Source: Hanamia caeni (GTDB lineage Bacteria > Bacteroidota > Bacteroidia > Chitinophagales > Chitinophagaceae). From it: a DNA stretch of 64,000 nucleotides. The DNA lies in the NCBI RefSeq assembly GCF_003721595.1, contig NZ_RJJR01000001.1:1-64000 (forward strand), read 5' to 3'. Shown here piece by piece: positions 18,329 to 28,991 of this stretch. The position numbers and the translations under genes were made by a program. The first letter of the stretch is position 1; each line of letters opens with the position of its first letter. The notes under the pieces are model-generated. The model saw nothing but the letters and a program-made list of their open reading frames with translations. It had not been told where the DNA came from and did no database searches.

Positions 18329-19900
18329 ATGAAAAAGATAATTTTGGCCATCCTGGTTGTTGGGGTTTCAGGAATGTTTTCCTGCACCAAAAAACAATTT
18401 GCCGATGACTATATAAAGCCCACAACCGTAGCTACTACTACTATCGAAAAGCAGTTTTCGGGGTTTTTATCCTCTGACCTGGATTATGTGATGTATAAAT
18501 ATTGGAACTACTTTGTGGTTTTGCAAAACACTGCGCTCCCATGGTCGCAAGCAGTAGGGGTAAACAATACACAAGGCAGATACGTTCCCGGAGCAGCTTC
18601 TGTTTCCGACCGTTGGTCTAATTTTTACAACTTCCTTTCCCAGTATAAGGAATTGCTTAATGTATATGATCATGCTACTGACGATGAAAAAGCTGCGAAA
18701 AGAATATACATTATTATGGCTACAATCCACTATTACGATCGTTCCGAAAAGGTAGTTGATTTGCACGGTGATATTCCATGGTCAGAAGCAGGACTGTTAA
18801 GCACCAATAAGGGCAACGTGAGCGCTTCTTATGCAAAGTATGATGACGCTGCTACTATCTATACAAAAATGCTGGATGATTTAAAGGGTTTCTCCGATGA
18901 ATTAAATTCTATTTCAGTTCCTGCTGCTGTATCAACCACTTTAAAATCTCAGGATTTTATTAATAACGGCAATATTGATTTATGGAAAAAATATTGTAAT
19001 TCTCTTAGAATCCGTATGCTGATGAGGGTTTCCGGTGTTGCTTCTTTCAAATCAAGGGTGGATGCAGAAATGGCGGCTATATTGGGTAACCCCACCAATT
19101 ACCCGATTGTAATGTCTAATAGCGACAATATTGCTATTAAAGTTTACAGTCCAACCAGCGGTATAAATAACGGTTCAGGCACCGGTAGAAGTGCAGATTT
19201 TTATACCGGCCTCATTGGATGGGGTGGAGGAGATGTGCCGACCAAGCAAATGATTGATTTAATGAACGCCAGCAATGATCCAAGATTGCCCATTATGTTC
19301 CAACCGGGCGATAGCGCCGGATCCACTTTTGCAGGATTAGATCCAATGTTAAATGGCAACGCCCAGACTGATGTTGTGAATTCAGGAAAATTGGCCAGGT
19401 ATAATTTTCAAAATATTTCTCAGAATATTTACCTGCCTGGCATGCTGATTAATGCTTCAGAAGTTAGTTTTTATGTGGCAGAATATTATCTGTCCAAAGG
19501 CGACGACGCTGATGCAAAGGCTGCTTACGAAAATGGCGTGAAAACATCTATTGATCGTTATGCCAGCTACGCCAGTAAAACTGTAAGTGATGGTGCAAAA
19601 GCAACTTACCTTGCTTCGCAGTCGGTAGCATGGGCGGGTAACGATGCAGCAAAATTGAACTTGATCGCTACACAAAAATGGATAAACTATAGCGTGCTGC
19701 AGCCTTTGGAAAATTGGGCTGAAGTAAGGCGTCTGAAATTACCTGTACTGACTTTCTTACCCGATAATACAAATCCGCAGGAAATGCCTCCCAGCAGATG
19801 GCAATATCCCAGCAATGAACAAACATATAATGCAGAAAATTATAGTAAGGTGAAAGACGCGGATAAATTCAATGTGAAAATTTTCTGGGATGTAAAATAA
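18329..19900 (+). CDS. SusD/RagB-family glycan-binding lipoprotein
   Basis: 523 residues. The signal peptide ends in a lipobox with Cys19 (MFSC), so it is a surface lipoprotein. The helical TPR-like body is of the SusD-like_2 type; a recognisable segment is FYVAEYYLSKGDDADAKAAY, followed by a C-terminal WAEVRRLKLP. It binds glycan at the cell surface and forms the lid on the SusC barrel encoded immediately upstream. A terminator at 19958 follows, so susC-susD can be transcribed apart from the enzyme genes downstream. Confidence 0.95.
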   Translation: MKKIILAILVVGVSGMFSCTKKQFADDYIKPTTVATTTIEKQFSGFLSSDLDYVMYKYWNYFVVLQNTALPWSQAVGVNNTQGRYVPGAASVSDRWSNFYNFLSQYKELLNVYDHATDDEKAAKRIYIIMATIHYYDRSEKVVDLHGDIPWSEAGLLSTNKGNVSASYAKYDDAATIYTKMLDDLKGFSDELNSISVPAAVSTTLKSQDFINNGNIDLWKKYCNSLRIRMLMRVSGVASFKSRVDAEMAAILGNPTNYPIVMSNSDNIAIKVYSPTSGINNGSGTGRSADFYTGLIGWGGGDVPTKQMIDLMNASNDPRLPIMFQPGDSAGSTFAGLDPMLNGNAQTDVVNSGKLARYNFQNISQNIYLPGMLINASEVSFYVAEYYLSKGDDADAKAAYENGVKTSIDRYASYASKTVSDGAKATYLASQSVAWAGNDAAKLNLIATQKWINYSVLQPLENWAEVRRLKLPVLTFLPDNTNPQEMPPSRWQYPSNEQTYNAENYSKVKDADKFNVKIFWDVK

Positions 19901-19957
19901 ATGAGGTATTAAAAATATAAACTAATTCCTTAAATTTTCTCATAATCAAGCAAGATT

Positions 19958-19989
19958 GCCAGCCCCTGAAAAGGTTGGCTTTCTTTTTA
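19958..19989 (+). terminator. Terminator after susD
   Basis: GCCAGCC (19958-19964) pairs with GGTTGGC (19973-19979), one G-T wobble, loop of 8, followed by TTTCTTTTT. It probably attenuates rather than fully separates the transcript, because the same locus continues 90 bp further on. Confidence 0.65.
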
Positions 19990-20081
19990 GGAGTATAGGA
20001 GATGAAGGCAATTTTATTTACTTTGAGAGAAGGTAAAAATCAATGAGCGATAATTTTTATCGTAGTCGAACAACTTGCTAA

Positions 20082-21641
20082 ATGAAAAAGAATCATTCAT
20101 ATTCTCTTTTAATTTTTTCTTTTCTGGGGTTTTTTATATCCGGCTTTTCCTGGTTGTCCAATTCGCGAAAAGAAATTTTATCCCCCCGATCTGATCCTCC
20201 CGGCAAAGAACTGGCAAAAATTTATTGCGCTATGTGTCATTTGTTTCCTGAACCTTCTTTGCTTGACAAAGAAACATGGAAGCAAAAAGTGTTGCCCAAT
20301 ATGGGATGGCGACTGGGCATAAGAAATCCGGGTGATAATCCGTATGAGGGAATGGATAGCGAAGAAATGCGATTGGTTAAGACGCAAAATGTATACCCTT
20401 TACAAGCTGTATTGCAAAAAGAAAACTGGCAAAAAATAGTCGATTACTATACGGCCGCTTCTCCACAAAAGCCGTTACCACAGAAAGGCGTGCTTCCTGT
20501 TCATGATACTTTAACCCAATTCCATGCAGAGGAAGTTTACATCGGAAAAAAGATAACGCCCAAAACATGTATGGTAAAATTTGATCCTTCTACTTCATTT
20601 CTATTTGTTGGGGATGCAAACAATGAGGTGTATGCGATTAATAATAAACTTGAGGCGGTAGGTTTATGGAAAATGAAAAGCCCGGCGGTAGATATTGATT
20701 TTTCGATTCCGGATGTATTACGATTTCTATGCATCGGCTCTATAAGTCCTTCTGATAAAAAAGAAGGGGAAATAAGTGTAGTAGGACCCGGAGCGGCTGC
20801 ATCAAAGCCTCTAATTTATGGATTTGAAAACCTCGCTCGGCCTGTTCAATTTGCTAATGCTGATTTAAACCAGGATGGCATCCACGATTTGATTATTTGC
20901 CAATTCGGAAATCACAACGGAAAATTAAGCTGGTTTGAAAATGGAGATCCTAAAAAAGAACACCTGCTTATAAACCAACCAGGAGCAAGAAAAGTAATTG
21001 TAAAAGATTTTAATGGAGATGGCAAACCAGATATCATTGCTTTGATGGCGCAGGCAAGAGAGGAATTGCTTCTTTTTTTGAATGACGGCAACGGCAATTT
21101 TACTCAGAAAATACTTGCACAATTTCCACCGGTGTATGGCGTCAGTTATTTTGAGCTCGCAGATTTTAACCATGATGGCCATCCTGATATTTTATTAACC
21201 AACGGTGATAATTGGGATCTTTCGCCGATTAAAAAATATTATCATGGAATCAGGATATTAATGAATGACGGGAAAAATAATTTTAAAGAAAAATTGTTTA
21301 TCCCTTTTTATGGCGCAAGCAAGGCCATGGCTTTCGATTTTGATGGTGACGGCGACCTTGATATCGCTGCCATTTCTTTTTATGATGATCCCGAAAAGCC
21401 GGAGCAATCTTTTATGTATTTGGAAAATAAAGGTGATTTAAAATTCACTGCATCTACCACCAAATTAGCCGGCAAGGGCAAATGGCTGACAATGGATATT
21501 GGTGATTTTGACAACGATGGAGATACTGATATTTTTCTCGGCTCTTTTATTTATAATATTGCTGAGTTTTCCAAACTGGTATCAAAGGGCACTGCATCGT
21601 TTCCCCAAATTCTTCTTTTGAAAAACAATAGATTTAAATAA
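20082..21641 (+). CDS. Exported FG-GAP/VCBS repeat protein with one haem c motif
   Basis: 519 residues with a signal peptide or N-terminal anchor (10-26). A single CxxCH haem-attachment motif, CAMCH (Cys49, Cys52, His53), sits in a short N-terminal domain. The rest is a beta-propeller of FG-GAP repeats with calcium-binding loops: ADLNQDGIHD, KDFNGDGKPD, ADFNHDGHPD, FDFDGDGDLD and GDFDNDGDTD. Location between susD and a GH3 gene implies a role in glycan use, for example surface binding or electron transfer to an oxidative enzyme, but no function is established for this architecture that I know of. No methionine haem ligand can be assigned with confidence. Confidence 0.85.
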   Translation: MKKNHSYSLLIFSFLGFFISGFSWLSNSRKEILSPRSDPPGKELAKIYCAMCHLFPEPSLLDKETWKQKVLPNMGWRLGIRNPGDNPYEGMDSEEMRLVKTQNVYPLQAVLQKENWQKIVDYYTAASPQKPLPQKGVLPVHDTLTQFHAEEVYIGKKITPKTCMVKFDPSTSFLFVGDANNEVYAINNKLEAVGLWKMKSPAVDIDFSIPDVLRFLCIGSISPSDKKEGEISVVGPGAAASKPLIYGFENLARPVQFANADLNQDGIHDLIICQFGNHNGKLSWFENGDPKKEHLLINQPGARKVIVKDFNGDGKPDIIALMAQAREELLLFLNDGNGNFTQKILAQFPPVYGVSYFELADFNHDGHPDILLTNGDNWDLSPIKKYYHGIRILMNDGKNNFKEKLFIPFYGASKAMAFDFDGDGDLDIAAISFYDDPEKPEQSFMYLENKGDLKFTASTTKLAGKGKWLTMDIGDFDNDGDTDIFLGSFIYNIAEFSKLVSKGTASFPQILLLKNNRFK

Positions 21642-21693
21642 ATCCATACACTATAGTATCTAATTTTTTTTAGCCATAAAAGCCCGTTTACTG

Positions 21694-24387
21694 ATGAAAA
21701 AATATATTATTCTTTTACTTGTCAACCTTTATAGCATTCATCCTCTTTTTGCACAAAAACTTTTACCATATAAAAACCCAAAACTTAGTATAGAACAACG
21801 TGTAAATGACCTGCTTCAGCGCATGACGCCCGAAGAAAAATTCTGGCAAATGTTCATGATTCCCGGCGACCTCGATGATGCAAAACCAGAGCAATACAGC
21901 CATGGGATTTTTGGTTTCCAGGTAAGCGCAGCATCTTCTGATGTTAATAAGGCACAACAGATGCTTCATTACAATACCCGTGAAAGTGCAGCGGTATTGG
22001 CAAAGAAAATTAATTCGATTCAGAAATATTTTGTTGACAGCTCAAGGTTGGGTATTCCCATTATTGCATTTGATGAAGCATTGCATGGCTTGGTAAGAGG
22101 AGGTGCAACGGCTTTTCCTCAAGCGATAGCTCTTGCTGCAACGTGGGACACAACGCTGATGGGTGAAGTGGCAAACGCGATTGCTACCCAAACAAAGGCG
22201 CGTGGTATTCGCCAGATACTTTCCCCGGTTATCAATATTGCATCTGATGTTCGTTGGGGCCGTACGGAAGAAACGTATGGCGAAGATCCCTTTTTAACAT
22301 CTGAAATGGGAGTGGCTTTTGTGGGCGCATTTGAAAGAAAAAATATCATAGCCACCCCCAAGCATTTTATTGCAAATGTAGGTGATGGTGGCCGGGATAG
22401 TTATCCCATCCATTACAGCGAAAGGTATCTGGATGAATTTTTTTTTCCTCCTTTCGAAGCAGTTATTGAACGTGCCGGAGCCAGATCTGTAATGACAGCC
22501 TACAATTCCTTAAACGGTGTACCGTGTACTTCAAACGATTGGCTTTTGAACAAAAAACTTAAAGAAGAGTGGGGGTTTAACGGATTTGTAATATCTGATG
22601 CGGCGGCTGTGGGTGGCGCAAATGTTTTGCATTATACAGCAAAAGATTATCCCGATGCGGGCAGACAGGCAATTGAAGGAGGCCTCGATGTAATTTTTCA
22701 AACTGCCTATGACCATTACAAACTATTTATTCCTCCATTTCTCGATGGAAGTATCGATAGCAATAAAATTAATGAGGCAGTAAAAAGGATACTGCGCGCG
22801 AAATTTGAATTGGGTCTTTTTGAAAATCCATATGTTTCGCAGCAGGATATAGAGAATGAATTGAGCACTGCTTACTATAAAAGTTTGGCAAAGAAAGCAG
22901 CAGTTGAATCAATCGTTTTATTAAAAAACAAACGCCCTGCTGGTTGGAAAAATAATATTCTTCCTTTATCTGAAAATATTAAATCTATCGTGGTAATAGG
23001 CCCGGATGCGATAGAAGCCAGGCTGGGCGGGTATAGCGGACCCGGCAATGGCAAAGTGAATATTTTAGATGGCATTAAAAAACGTGCCGGGAAAGGAGTG
23101 AAAGTTATTTATGAACCAGGCTGCGGAAGAGAATCCAAAGAATGGCGGGTGATTACTCCGGAGTTTCTGAGTCATGAAGTAAACGGCAAAACCGAGCCCG
23201 GACTAAAAGCCGGATATTTTAATAACATTTCTCTGGAAGGAAAGCCGGTTATTTCCAGGATTGATAATAAGATTGATTTTGGCTGGACTTTATTTCCGCC
23301 TGATCCGGCAATAAACCTCGATTTCTATTCAGTAAGATGGACCGGCTTTCTTACATCACCTCTTTCAGGAAATTTCAAAATCGGCCTTGATGGAAATGAT
23401 GGTTTTCGCCTTTATATAAATGATAGCTTAATAATTAATAATTGGAAAAAGCAAACCTATAGCACGTTGATGGCTAATTATACATTTAATAAAAGTCAAT
23501 CGTATAAAATAAAAGTGGAATTTTTTGAGCCTGTCGGTAATGCGCATATCAAATTAATTTGGAATGAAAATGTGAAAGATGACTGGCAACAAAAAATTGA
23601 GAAGGCCCTTAGCGCAGCTTCAAAAGTATCGGTAGCAGTGATTGTTACCGGTATAAAGGAAGGCGAATTTCAGGACAGGGCCATTCTTTCTTTGCCCGGT
23701 CATCAGGAAGAACTTATCAAGGCCGTAGCCGCAACAGGAACACCGGTGGTCGTACTTTTAACCGGTGGCAGCGCCATTACCATGAGTTCGTGGCTTTCTA
23801 AAGTGGATGGAGTGGTAAATGTTTGGTATCCCGGAGAGGAAGGTGGAAATGCGGTTGCTGAAATATTATTTGGTGATGCCAATCCTGCCGGAAGGTTGCC
23901 GATTACTTATCCGATATCTGAAGGTCAGTTGCCTCTGGTATACAACCATGAGCCAACCGGCAGGGGCGATGATTATAATGATTTGTCCGGGTTACCCTTG
24001 TTTCCCTTTGGTTTTGGTTTGAGCTATACCAATTTCGGTTACAGCAATCTCCGGTTTGATACAAATCATATCGGGAAGAATGATTCCACCGTAGTTCGTT
24101 TCACTTTGACAAATACGGGCAGTGTGGCGGGTGATGAAGTGGTGCAGTTGTATATCCGCGATTTGCTTTCGTCGGTGGTACGGCCTGTAATGGAATTGAA
24201 AGGTTTTCAGCGCATTCATTTGTCGCCGGGCCAAAGCAGGGAAATAATATTTACCATTACACCAACGATGCTAAGTATGCTGAATAAAGATTTGAATCGG
24301 GTAGTTGAGCCGGGCGATTTCAGAATCATGATTGGTGCTTCCTCAAGAGATATTCGTTTGAAGGGCACTTTGACTGTTCAGCCATAA
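21694..24387 (+). CDS. GH3 beta-glycosidase with PA14 insert
   Basis: 897 residues with a signal peptide (cleavage after LFAQ), so periplasmic or surface. The N-terminal GH3 barrel has the KHF motif (223-225) and nucleophile Asp302 in FVISDAAAV. The second alpha/beta domain is interrupted by a PA14 domain (about 500-630, with GYFNN and GFLTSPLSGNFKIGLDG), which in related enzymes shapes specificity or binds sugar. A fibronectin III-like domain ends the protein (about 800-895). Likely activity is exo-beta-glucosidase or beta-xylosidase on the oligosaccharides brought in by the SusCD system upstream. It is the last gene of the locus. Confidence 0.94.
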   Translation: MKKYIILLLVNLYSIHPLFAQKLLPYKNPKLSIEQRVNDLLQRMTPEEKFWQMFMIPGDLDDAKPEQYSHGIFGFQVSAASSDVNKAQQMLHYNTRESAAVLAKKINSIQKYFVDSSRLGIPIIAFDEALHGLVRGGATAFPQAIALAATWDTTLMGEVANAIATQTKARGIRQILSPVINIASDVRWGRTEETYGEDPFLTSEMGVAFVGAFERKNIIATPKHFIANVGDGGRDSYPIHYSERYLDEFFFPPFEAVIERAGARSVMTAYNSLNGVPCTSNDWLLNKKLKEEWGFNGFVISDAAAVGGANVLHYTAKDYPDAGRQAIEGGLDVIFQTAYDHYKLFIPPFLDGSIDSNKINEAVKRILRAKFELGLFENPYVSQQDIENELSTAYYKSLAKKAAVESIVLLKNKRPAGWKNNILPLSENIKSIVVIGPDAIEARLGGYSGPGNGKVNILDGIKKRAGKGVKVIYEPGCGRESKEWRVITPEFLSHEVNGKTEPGLKAGYFNNISLEGKPVISRIDNKIDFGWTLFPPDPAINLDFYSVRWTGFLTSPLSGNFKIGLDGNDGFRLYINDSLIINNWKKQTYSTLMANYTFNKSQSYKIKVEFFEPVGNAHIKLIWNENVKDDWQQKIEKALSAASKVSVAVIVTGIKEGEFQDRAILSLPGHQEELIKAVAATGTPVVVLLTGGSAITMSSWLSKVDGVVNVWYPGEEGGNAVAEILFGDANPAGRLPITYPISEGQLPLVYNHEPTGRGDDYNDLSGLPLFPFGFGLSYTNFGYSNLRFDTNHIGKNDSTVVRFTLTNTGSVAGDEVVQLYIRDLLSSVVRPVMELKGFQRIHLSPGQSREIIFTITPTMLSMLNKDLNRVVEPGDFRIMIGASSRDIRLKGTLTVQP

Positions 24388-24572
24388 AGGGCCTCAGTAA
24401 ATGAATAATAAACAGCATTTTTTATTTGCACTTATCTGCTACATCAGTTCTGGTAAAAATTTCATCTGTATTTCCATTTGGTTGAACAGCAGAATAAAAA
24501 TCTATCATAAAAGTTGCTTTACTGTAAATAGAAAATATTTTCTAATCAGATATTCCAAATATTTTAAATCAT

Positions 24573-24614
24573 AAAAAAAGCGGCGGCCGTTATCTGAATT
24601 GCCACCGCTTTTTC
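24573..24614. terminator. Bidirectional terminator between GH3 and clpB genes
   Basis: A7GCGG-GGC (24573-24587) pairs with GCC-CCGCTTTTTC (24601-24613) with one internal mismatch. T-runs follow on both strands, suiting two convergent genes. Confidence 0.8.
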
Positions 24615-24628
24615 TTCATTATAATCAA

Positions 24629-27250
24629 TTAAACAGTCACCGTATCTTTTGGAATTGCCTCATTTCTGAATACAACAGTGCCGTCAAATACATCCACCAG
24701 CACCGGTTTTGATTTATCAATACTTCCGCTCAATAATTTCTTACTCAATTCATTTACGATTCGCTTTTGTATCAGTCTTTTTAAAGGTCTTGCTCCAAAC
24801 TGTGGGTCAAATCCGTTTTCTGCAAGAAATTCAAGAGCATAATCGGTAAATTGAAGAATGACTCCGTTTTTTGCCAACTGTTCTTTCAAATCATTTAATT
24901 GAATCCTGATAATTTCTCTTATATCATTTATCATCAATGGCTGGAACATGATTACTTCATCAATCCGGTTCAGGAATTCAGGCCTGATAGTTTGCCGTAA
25001 CAGATCCAAAACCTGCACTTTTGTATTTTCAACCACTTCTTCTTTATTAGCTGGCGTTACATTTTCAAAAGCTGCCTGGATTAACTGGCTGCCCATATTG
25101 CTGGTCATAATGATGATGGTGTTTTTAAAATTTACCACGCGGCCTTTGTTATCGGTAAGCCGCCCGTCATCTAAAACCTGCAATAAAATATTGAATACAT
25201 CCGGATGCGCTTTTTCAATTTCGTCTAAAAGAATCACGCTATAAGGTTTTCGTCTAACCGCCTCCGTTAGCTGCCCGCCTTCTTCATATCCCACATATCC
25301 CGGAGGGGCGCCTACAAGCCTGCTCACTGAATGTTTTTCCTGGTACTCACTCATATCTATCCGCGTCATCATGCTATCATCGTCAAATAAATATTGAGCT
25401 AAGGCTTTCGCCAGCTCGGTTTTACCTACACCCGTCGTACCGAGAAAAATAAATGAACCAATTGGCTTCCTTGGGTCGTGCAAACCTGCGCTGCTTCTGC
25501 GTACGGCATCAGCAACTGCTTCAATTGCCTCATCTTGCCCTACCACTCTTTTATGCAGCTCATCTTCCAGGTTCAACAATTTATCTTTTTCACTTTGCAG
25601 CATTTTATTTACAGGTATGCCCGTTGCCTTTGCCACGCTTTCTGCAATATCTTCTGCATCCACTTCCTCTTTTAATAAACGCTTTTCACTTATTTCTTCC
25701 AACTGAACAGTGTATTCAGCGATTAATTTTTCCTGGCTTTGTAGCTTGCCGTAGCGTATTTCAGCTACTTTTCCATAATCGCCTTCGCGCTCGGCTTTTT
25801 CAGCGGCCATTTTTAAATTTTCCATTTCGGCTTTGGCATTCTGTACTTTTTCTACCAATTCCTTTTCCTGTTGCCATTTGGCTTTAAAAGTGTCTCGTTC
25901 TACGGAAAGATTAGCAATCTCTGTATTTAATTCTTTCAGTTTGGCTTCATCTTTTTCTCTTTTGATAGCTTCTCTTTCTATCTCCAACTGCCGTATTTGC
26001 CGCTCAAGATTGTCAAGGCCCTCCGGCATGGAATTCATCTCCAGCCTCAGTTTGGCGGCGCTTTCATCTATAAGGTCAATCGCTTTGTCTGGCAAAAAGC
26101 GATCAGTGATGTACCGGTTGGATAATTCAACAGCCGCTATAATCGCTTCATCTTTTATACGAACATGATGGTGGGTCTCATAACGATCTTTAATGCCTCT
26201 CAAAATTGAAATAGCATCCTCCACGCTAGGCTCATCTACCATTACCTTTTGAAATCTTCTTTCAAGTGCTTTATCTTTTTCAAAGAATTTTTGATATTCG
26301 TTCAGGGTAGTTGCGCCAATGGCCCTTAGCTCACCACGCGCCAGCGCAGGTTTCAAAATATTTGCCGCATCCATCGCACCTTCGCCGCCGCCTGCGCCAA
26401 CAAGCGTATGAATTTCATCGATGAATAAAACAATTTCGCCATTGCTTTCAGCCACTTCTTTAATTACGGCTTTGAGTCTTTCTTCAAACTCTCCTTTATA
26501 TTTTGCGCCCGCAATCAACAAACCCATATCCAATGCATAAATAATTTTGGATTTAAGATTTTCAGGTACATCGCCGCTAATGATTCTGATGGCCAAACCT
26601 TCCACGATAGCAGTTTTACCTACGCCGGGCTCACCTACAAGAATCGGGTTGTTTTTCGTTCTTCTTGATAAAATATGAAGTGTCCTTCTGATCTCTTCAT
26701 CACGCCCGATAACAGGATCCAGCTTATTACTCCTTGCTAATTCGTTTAAATTTTTTGCATATTTATTGAGTGCATTGAATTGTGTTTCGGAAGTTTGAGA
26801 GGATACTGTAGATCCCTTTTTCAAATCTTTGATCGCGGCAATTAGATCTTTTTCGGTAAGGCCTGCGTCTTTTAAAATTTTGGCCGCGTTATCATTTCCC
26901 TGCAAAATGGCCAACAATAAGTGCTCAACACTTACAAATTCATCACTAAATGTTTTGAGCGAAGCAGCCGCCCTTAACATCACATTATTCAAGTCGCGGC
27001 TAATCACCTGGGCAGGCTCGCCGCTTTGCGTTTTGGGTAGTTTTTTAATACTTTCATCAATTTTGCTTTCTACAAAATTGACATTCACATTATTTTTTTT
27101 CAATAAAAAATCTACAGGACTATCTTCATCAGAAAGCAAGGCTTTTAATAAATGCTCAGTTTCAATGTTCGGATTTCTCTCATTGAAAGCAAGCTGCTGT
27201 GCTTTTTGAAATATCTCCTGAGATTTTATAGTTAAGTTTCCTGGATTCAT
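24629..27250 (-). CDS. clpB: ATP-dependent disaggregase chaperone ClpB
   Basis: 873 residues, normal length. It rescues aggregated proteins with DnaK. Order: Clp N-domain (1-145), first AAA domain with Walker A GEPGVGKT (206-213) and arginine finger segment, a long middle coiled-coil domain (about 400-530, which distinguishes ClpB from ClpA/ClpC), and a second AAA domain with Walker [15 protein letters not shown] near residue 610 and sensor region [11 protein letters not shown]. It lies alone, with its own terminator shared with the GH3 gene. No HrcA-type CIRCE element is visible upstream. Confidence 0.97.
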   Translation of the reverse strand: MNPGNLTIKSQEIFQKAQQLAFNERNPNIETEHLLKALLSDEDSPVDFLLKKNNVNVNFVESKIDESIKKLPKTQSGEPAQVISRDLNNVMLRAAASLKTFSDEFVSVEHLLLAILQGNDNAAKILKDAGLTEKDLIAAIKDLKKGSTVSSQTSETQFNALNKYAKNLNELARSNKLDPVIGRDEEIRRTLHILSRRTKNNPILVGEPGVGKTAIVEGLAIRIISGDVPENLKSKIIYALDMGLLIAGAKYKGEFEERLKAVIKEVAESNGEIVLFIDEIHTLVGAGGGEGAMDAANILKPALARGELRAIGATTLNEYQKFFEKDKALERRFQKVMVDEPSVEDAISILRGIKDRYETHHHVRIKDEAIIAAVELSNRYITDRFLPDKAIDLIDESAAKLRLEMNSMPEGLDNLERQIRQLEIEREAIKREKDEAKLKELNTEIANLSVERDTFKAKWQQEKELVEKVQNAKAEMENLKMAAEKAEREGDYGKVAEIRYGKLQSQEKLIAEYTVQLEEISEKRLLKEEVDAEDIAESVAKATGIPVNKMLQSEKDKLLNLEDELHKRVVGQDEAIEAVADAVRRSSAGLHDPRKPIGSFIFLGTTGVGKTELAKALAQYLFDDDSMMTRIDMSEYQEKHSVSRLVGAPPGYVGYEEGGQLTEAVRRKPYSVILLDEIEKAHPDVFNILLQVLDDGRLTDNKGRVVNFKNTIIIMTSNMGSQLIQAAFENVTPANKEEVVENTKVQVLDLLRQTIRPEFLNRIDEVIMFQPLMINDIREIIRIQLNDLKEQLAKNGVILQFTDYALEFLAENGFDPQFGARPLKRLIQKRIVNELSKKLLSGSIDKSKPVLVDVFDGTVVFRNEAIPKDTVTV

Positions 27251-27407
27251 AATTTATATTTTACAATTTTCTTTTATCGCGCAAATTTTAATCCAACCTG
27301 AATAGTGGATATTATGTCGTGAATTTTGAACACAAACTGACGCAAATGCAGGCTGAATAAGTTATGTATGTAATTTTTTCAGTTTCATTATTTTAAAAGC
27401 CATAAGG

Positions 27408-27415
27408 TATTTTTG
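27408..27415 (+). promoter_or_regulatory. -7 element of the queG promoter
   Basis: TATTTTTG exactly matches TAnnTTTG and ends 8 nt before the queG ATG. A weak -33 candidate, TTTC at 27383-27386, is 21 bp upstream. The implied leader is only a few bases. Confidence 0.5.
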
Positions 27416-27423
27416 TAAACTGT

Positions 27424-28353
27424 ATGATACCCAAATCAGCATATAAATATTTTGTAAAACAAACTGCGGCGCGGCTGGGATTTGATTATTGCGGAATAGC
27501 AAAAGCGGAAAAACTTAACGACGAGGCCAGGCGTTTGGAATCGTGGCTTAATAAGGGTTTTAATGGCAGTATGTCATACATGAATAATTATTTTGATTTA
27601 CGGGTTGACCCGACAAGATTAGTTCCGGGCGCAAAATCTGTTATTACTTTATTGCTAAATTATTTTCCGGCCGAACAGCAAAAAACCGAAGCTCCGCGAG
27701 TTTCGAAATATGCGTATGGCAAAGATTACCATGAAGTGATAAAAGAAAAGCTCAAAAATTTTCTTACAACCGTGCAACAAAATATTGGGGAAATTAATGG
27801 ACGTGGATTTACCGACAGCGCACCCGTATTAGAAAGAAGCTGGGCAGTAAAAAGCGGTCTGGGCTGGGTCGGGAGAAATGGAAATTTAATTACCAAAAAC
27901 CAGGGCTCTTTTTTCTTTATTGCCACGTTAATTACTGATCTCGAACTGGAACCGGATGACCCGTTTGCGAAAGATTATTGCGGCACATGTACCAAATGCA
28001 TTGATAGCTGCCCCACAGAGGCGATTCTTCCAAACAAAGTAATTGATGGCAGCAAGTGCATTTCTTATTTTACCATAGAGCTAAAAGATATGCTCATTCC
28101 CACGGATGTCAAAGGCAAATTTGAAAACAATATGTTTGGTTGTGATATTTGCCAGGATGTGTGCCCGTGGAACCGTTTTTCAAAGCCTACCAGGGAGGCT
28201 GAATTTACCCCACTGAATGAAGTGCTCAATTTTTCCAAAAATGACTGGGAAGAATTGACGGAAGAATCTTTCAAAATTATCTTCAGAAAGTCACCGCTAA
28301 AACGCTCAAAGTTTGAAGGCATAAAAAGAAATTTGAAGTTCCTGGATTCTTAA
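27424..28353 (+). CDS. queG: Epoxyqueuosine reductase
   Basis: 309 residues. Reduces epoxyqueuosine to queuosine in the wobble base of certain tRNAs, using cobalamin and two 4Fe-4S clusters. The N-terminal catalytic domain has FDYCGIAKA and the conserved acid Asp131 in TDSAPVLER. The ferredoxin part has [12 protein letters not shown] (Cys186, 189, 192, 196) and [11 protein letters not shown] (Cys240, 243, 247) plus Cys212. This short form lacks the C-terminal HEAT-like extension of some relatives. It is monocistronic, divergent from clpB. Confidence 0.96.
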   Translation: MIPKSAYKYFVKQTAARLGFDYCGIAKAEKLNDEARRLESWLNKGFNGSMSYMNNYFDLRVDPTRLVPGAKSVITLLLNYFPAEQQKTEAPRVSKYAYGKDYHEVIKEKLKNFLTTVQQNIGEINGRGFTDSAPVLERSWAVKSGLGWVGRNGNLITKNQGSFFFIATLITDLELEPDDPFAKDYCGTCTKCIDSCPTEAILPNKVIDGSKCISYFTIELKDMLIPTDVKGKFENNMFGCDICQDVCPWNRFSKPTREAEFTPLNEVLNFSKNDWEELTEESFKIIFRKSPLKRSKFEGIKRNLKFLDS

Positions 28354-28424
28354 AAAGCAAAATAAAATCAGGGATATTTCTTTATTTGCTGGTTAATAAG
28401 ATATGCGTGTATGCATGACCGTTA

Positions 28425-28991
28425 TCAGAAAACCAATCCGGCTTTCAAAATCATTCTCCCAAATTTATAATCATATCGGCTGTAATCAACGGGGCACGTA
28501 CCAACGGGGCATGGTGTTTTGATACCTATTTTATTTTGCAATTTTTTATAACTATGACCCAAACTAAATATCAAAGAAGAATATTTATTTAAAGAAAGCT
28601 GAAAACCTATTCCAAGGTCGGTGTAAATATCTCCGCTGAAATCATAAGTATTATAATAATAAACTTCTTTCCCCGGCTTATTTTTCATCGGAAAATTATA
28701 CCCAAGATCTCCGTAAAAAAAAGCTTTTTTATCTTCTCCAAAATGCCACCTGGCGTCTGCAAATAATGGAAGTGTTTTGTAGCGATAATTATCTATCCCA
28801 ACTCCTATTCCTGAAAACCAGTTTGAAAATTTAATTCCATTGATGGTCTGAAAAGCTGTATTCACGTGGTTTTCACCTCCAACTATTGCAAACTGGTTAA
28901 CAGACTGGAAGCGAGCCTTTTTATTTTGGGCTGATAAAGAAGAAACCATCACCAAAGAAATTATTATAAGGAAGCTCAATTTTTTTCTCAT
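28425..28991 (-). CDS. Small outer-membrane beta-barrel protein, unknown function
   Basis: 188 residues with a signal peptide (cleavage near LSAQ). The rest alternates polar and hydrophobic residues in strands such as FSGIGVGIDNYRYKTLPLFA and YTDLGIGFQLSLNKYSSLIF and ends in Phe, all typical of a small 8-stranded barrel. No family assigned. Its ATG overlaps the stop of the upstream LVIVD gene as ATGA, so the two are translationally coupled and probably work together at the outer membrane. Confidence 0.7.
   Translation of the reverse strand: MRKKLSFLIIISLVMVSSLSAQNKKARFQSVNQFAIVGGENHVNTAFQTINGIKFSNWFSGIGVGIDNYRYKTLPLFADARWHFGEDKKAFFYGDLGYNFPMKNKPGKEVYYYNTYDFSGDIYTDLGIGFQLSLNKYSSLIFSLGHSYKKLQNKIGIKTPCPVGTCPVDYSRYDYKFGRMILKAGLVF

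Noticed and set aside
25453..25887. Open frames antisense to clpB
   Set aside because: Shadows of the clpB coding frame; rich in Leu/His/Phe runs and without homologous motifs.
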